From NCBI RefSeq assembly GCF_963678635.1, contig NC_087063.1:15195006-15259005 (forward strand): 64,000 nt of DNA, in the 5' to 3' direction. Positions 62,545 through 64,000 of this stretch are shown here, in pieces. Source of the stretch: Symsagittifera roscoffensis. Its lineage: Eukaryota; Xenacoelomorpha; Acoela; Convolutidae. The notes beneath the pieces are model-generated. The model saw nothing but the letters and a program-made list of their open reading frames with translations. It made no database searches and was not told the origin of the DNA. A program made the position numbers and the translations under genes. Numbering within the stretch: the first letter of the stretch is position 1; each line of letters begins with the position of its first letter.

Positions 62545-63740
62545 TGTTCCGACCACTGAAAATGGGGAGAAATTTTGTATTCGGCTGTGTTTTAGTTTTT
62601 TACTTTTTCCACTCAAAATCAGGTACCACAAATAATCATCGGACAGGATTGAGTGATAAATCATATTAAAGGTTTTTCAGTCGTGATTGGAACCACATTT
62701 AAAAATGTCGAAAAAAAAGTGTTTGAAATTTTTGATTTTTCATCGAATTAGAATGCAAAATTTAATCCCTAAAAACTTAGTTTTGATCAAGTAAAATTAC
62801 TTTTGTAGCTCCATTTTTGGAACCAAAAACATCAGAACTTTGGAAAATATTCTGCAAAAAAAATTTGAAATAAAAGTCGAAGTTTTCGGAATTTTTTTCC
62901 TTATCAGTTTTCTCAAAAAAAATTGTGTCTATGTTACTATGAATGACATTTTCTGAAATTGTGTCTATGTTACTATGAATGAAATTGTGTCTATGTTACT
63001 ATGAATGACATGCTCAAAATATAGTTTTACATTAGACTTTTTAATCACTTCCTTCACTAATTTGAAAAAAAAAGCTTTTTCTTGTAGTTTTTTAAACACT
63101 ATGGTTGGAATCTTCTGTGCAACTTGCACAGTAAACGGCTATCCTTCTTCTTTTTGCTTGCTTTCTTTTTGTTTTCTACACAAAATCAGGTACCACAAAT
63201 AACCATCAGACTGGGTTGGGTGATATATCATATTAAAGCCCTTTTAGTCGTGACTCGAACAACATTAGGAAATTTTCAAAAAGTTTTCCCACTGTCGGGA
63301 AAAACCGGTTTGAAATTTCTGATTTTTGTCTTAATTCGAGCTAATAAATAAGCTTGCAATAGCTTATTTCAATGACCTAAAAGCTTACACTAGATGAATT
63401 TAAGCCGTAGCAATTTAGATTTACTCGTGGAAAGTTAGTTTTTTTTTCAATATCATAGCGCTTTTTGGAATCAAAAACTTCAAAATTTCAAAAAAATTGC
63501 ACGTTTTTTTGTTGATTTTTTTCAGTCATTTTTGTACAAAAATTGTTTTTTTTTTCAATTTAAGTATTTTACTAAAACTGTCGGAAATTCTTAAGCTCTA
63601 ATTTTTTGTCAAGATCTTTTTATCACGCCACACCGAATAAACTACCCTAATTTGAAAAGAAAAATTTGTTGTGTTTCTTAAGACGATGGTCGGAACATTC
63701 TGTGCTTTTTTGCAGAATAACCGGCTATCCTTGCTTACAT
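62545..63740. repeat. Two chained copies of the GTTCCGACCA-type element
   Basis: First copy from TTTGTTCCGACCACTGAAAA to ATGGTTGGAATCTTCTGTGC and TTGCACAGTAAACGGCTATC (~63150). The second runs on from CTTTTTGTTTTCTACACAAA (lacking its left end) to GATGGTCGGAACATTCTGTG (~63720). A 27-bp unit (GAAATTGTGTCTATGTTACTATGAATG) is also repeated about three times at 62953-63008. Confidence 0.65.
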
Positions 63741-64000
63741 TGTTTCTTTGAATTAGAGCCAATTACGATGAAAAACACGTGGATTTGTTGCTATTTTAGT
63801 CAAAATTTCTCATCAAATTGTGTATTTTTTTGCCAAGGTGAACGTCATTACCAGGCAAATTTAGCGGAGGAGGTGCAGCATTAAGTTCAACTTTGAAACT
63901 GACCCTACACAAAACCTTTGATTATATACTTATGGCTTACAACTTTGGCACCAAGGGAGCCCAAAGTAAATGTTTCAGCAGATCATTCATTGAATTCTCA

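Overview
This window looks like nuclear DNA of an invertebrate metazoan, probably a bilaterian. It carries spliced protein-coding genes with GT-AG introns from about 0.1 to 4.9 kb, in an AT-rich, repeat-rich background. The genes are animal housekeeping genes plus a kainate-type ionotropic glutamate receptor. I cannot name the species or phylum from the sequence alone.

Layout. On the + strand, from left to right: an NSA2 ribosome-biogenesis gene (131-913, uninterrupted coding region); a repeat-filled spacer; a PRMT1-type arginine methyltransferase in six coding exons (9577-17993); an SRSF7/RSZ-type SR splicing factor in three exons (18482-24306); and a TTC4/Cns1-type Hsp90 co-chaperone in four exons (24666-27925). 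A linker histone H1 gene lies on the - strand inside PRMT1 intron 1 (10706-11215). From 28 to 37.6 kb there is only repetitive DNA, including a higher-order satellite-like array at 32.6-36.5 kb. From 62.4 down to 37.8 kb the - strand carries the 3' three-quarters of a kainate-type receptor: 13 exon positions, about 810 residues, 5' end beyond the window. I rebuilt the exon joins by hand. All reading phases agree, and several exons are too short for a simple ORF scan to find.

Most interesting feature. The exon encoding the M3 gating helix (SYTANLAAF), the M3-S2 linker and the first S2 ligand-contact loop is present three times in tandem (45913-46085, 43769-43941, 42995-43167). All three are exactly 173 bp, open, bounded by AG/GT and in the same asymmetric phase (1-0). 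Only inclusion of a single copy keeps the downstream frame. This predicts a mutually exclusive exon cluster that swaps the channel gate and part of the agonist pocket.

Second point. PRMT1, the SR factor and TTC4 are co-oriented with short gaps (480 and 303 bp from stop to the next gene's 3' splice site). In NSA2, PRMT1, SR and TTC4 a 3' splice site lies 6-57 bp upstream of the start codon, and an AATAAA sits 35 bp upstream of the SR splice site. This is what spliced-leader trans-splicing of a polycistronic transcript would look like, although ordinary 5'-UTR introns remain possible.

Repeats include a family of non-autonomous hAT-like elements (CAGGGGCGGAT termini, 8-bp target duplications), several long fold-back repeats, a family with GTTCCGACCA-type inverted ends, tRNA-derived fragments and several tandem arrays. 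I saw no rRNA gene, convincing intact tRNA, CRISPR array or autonomous transposase ORF.
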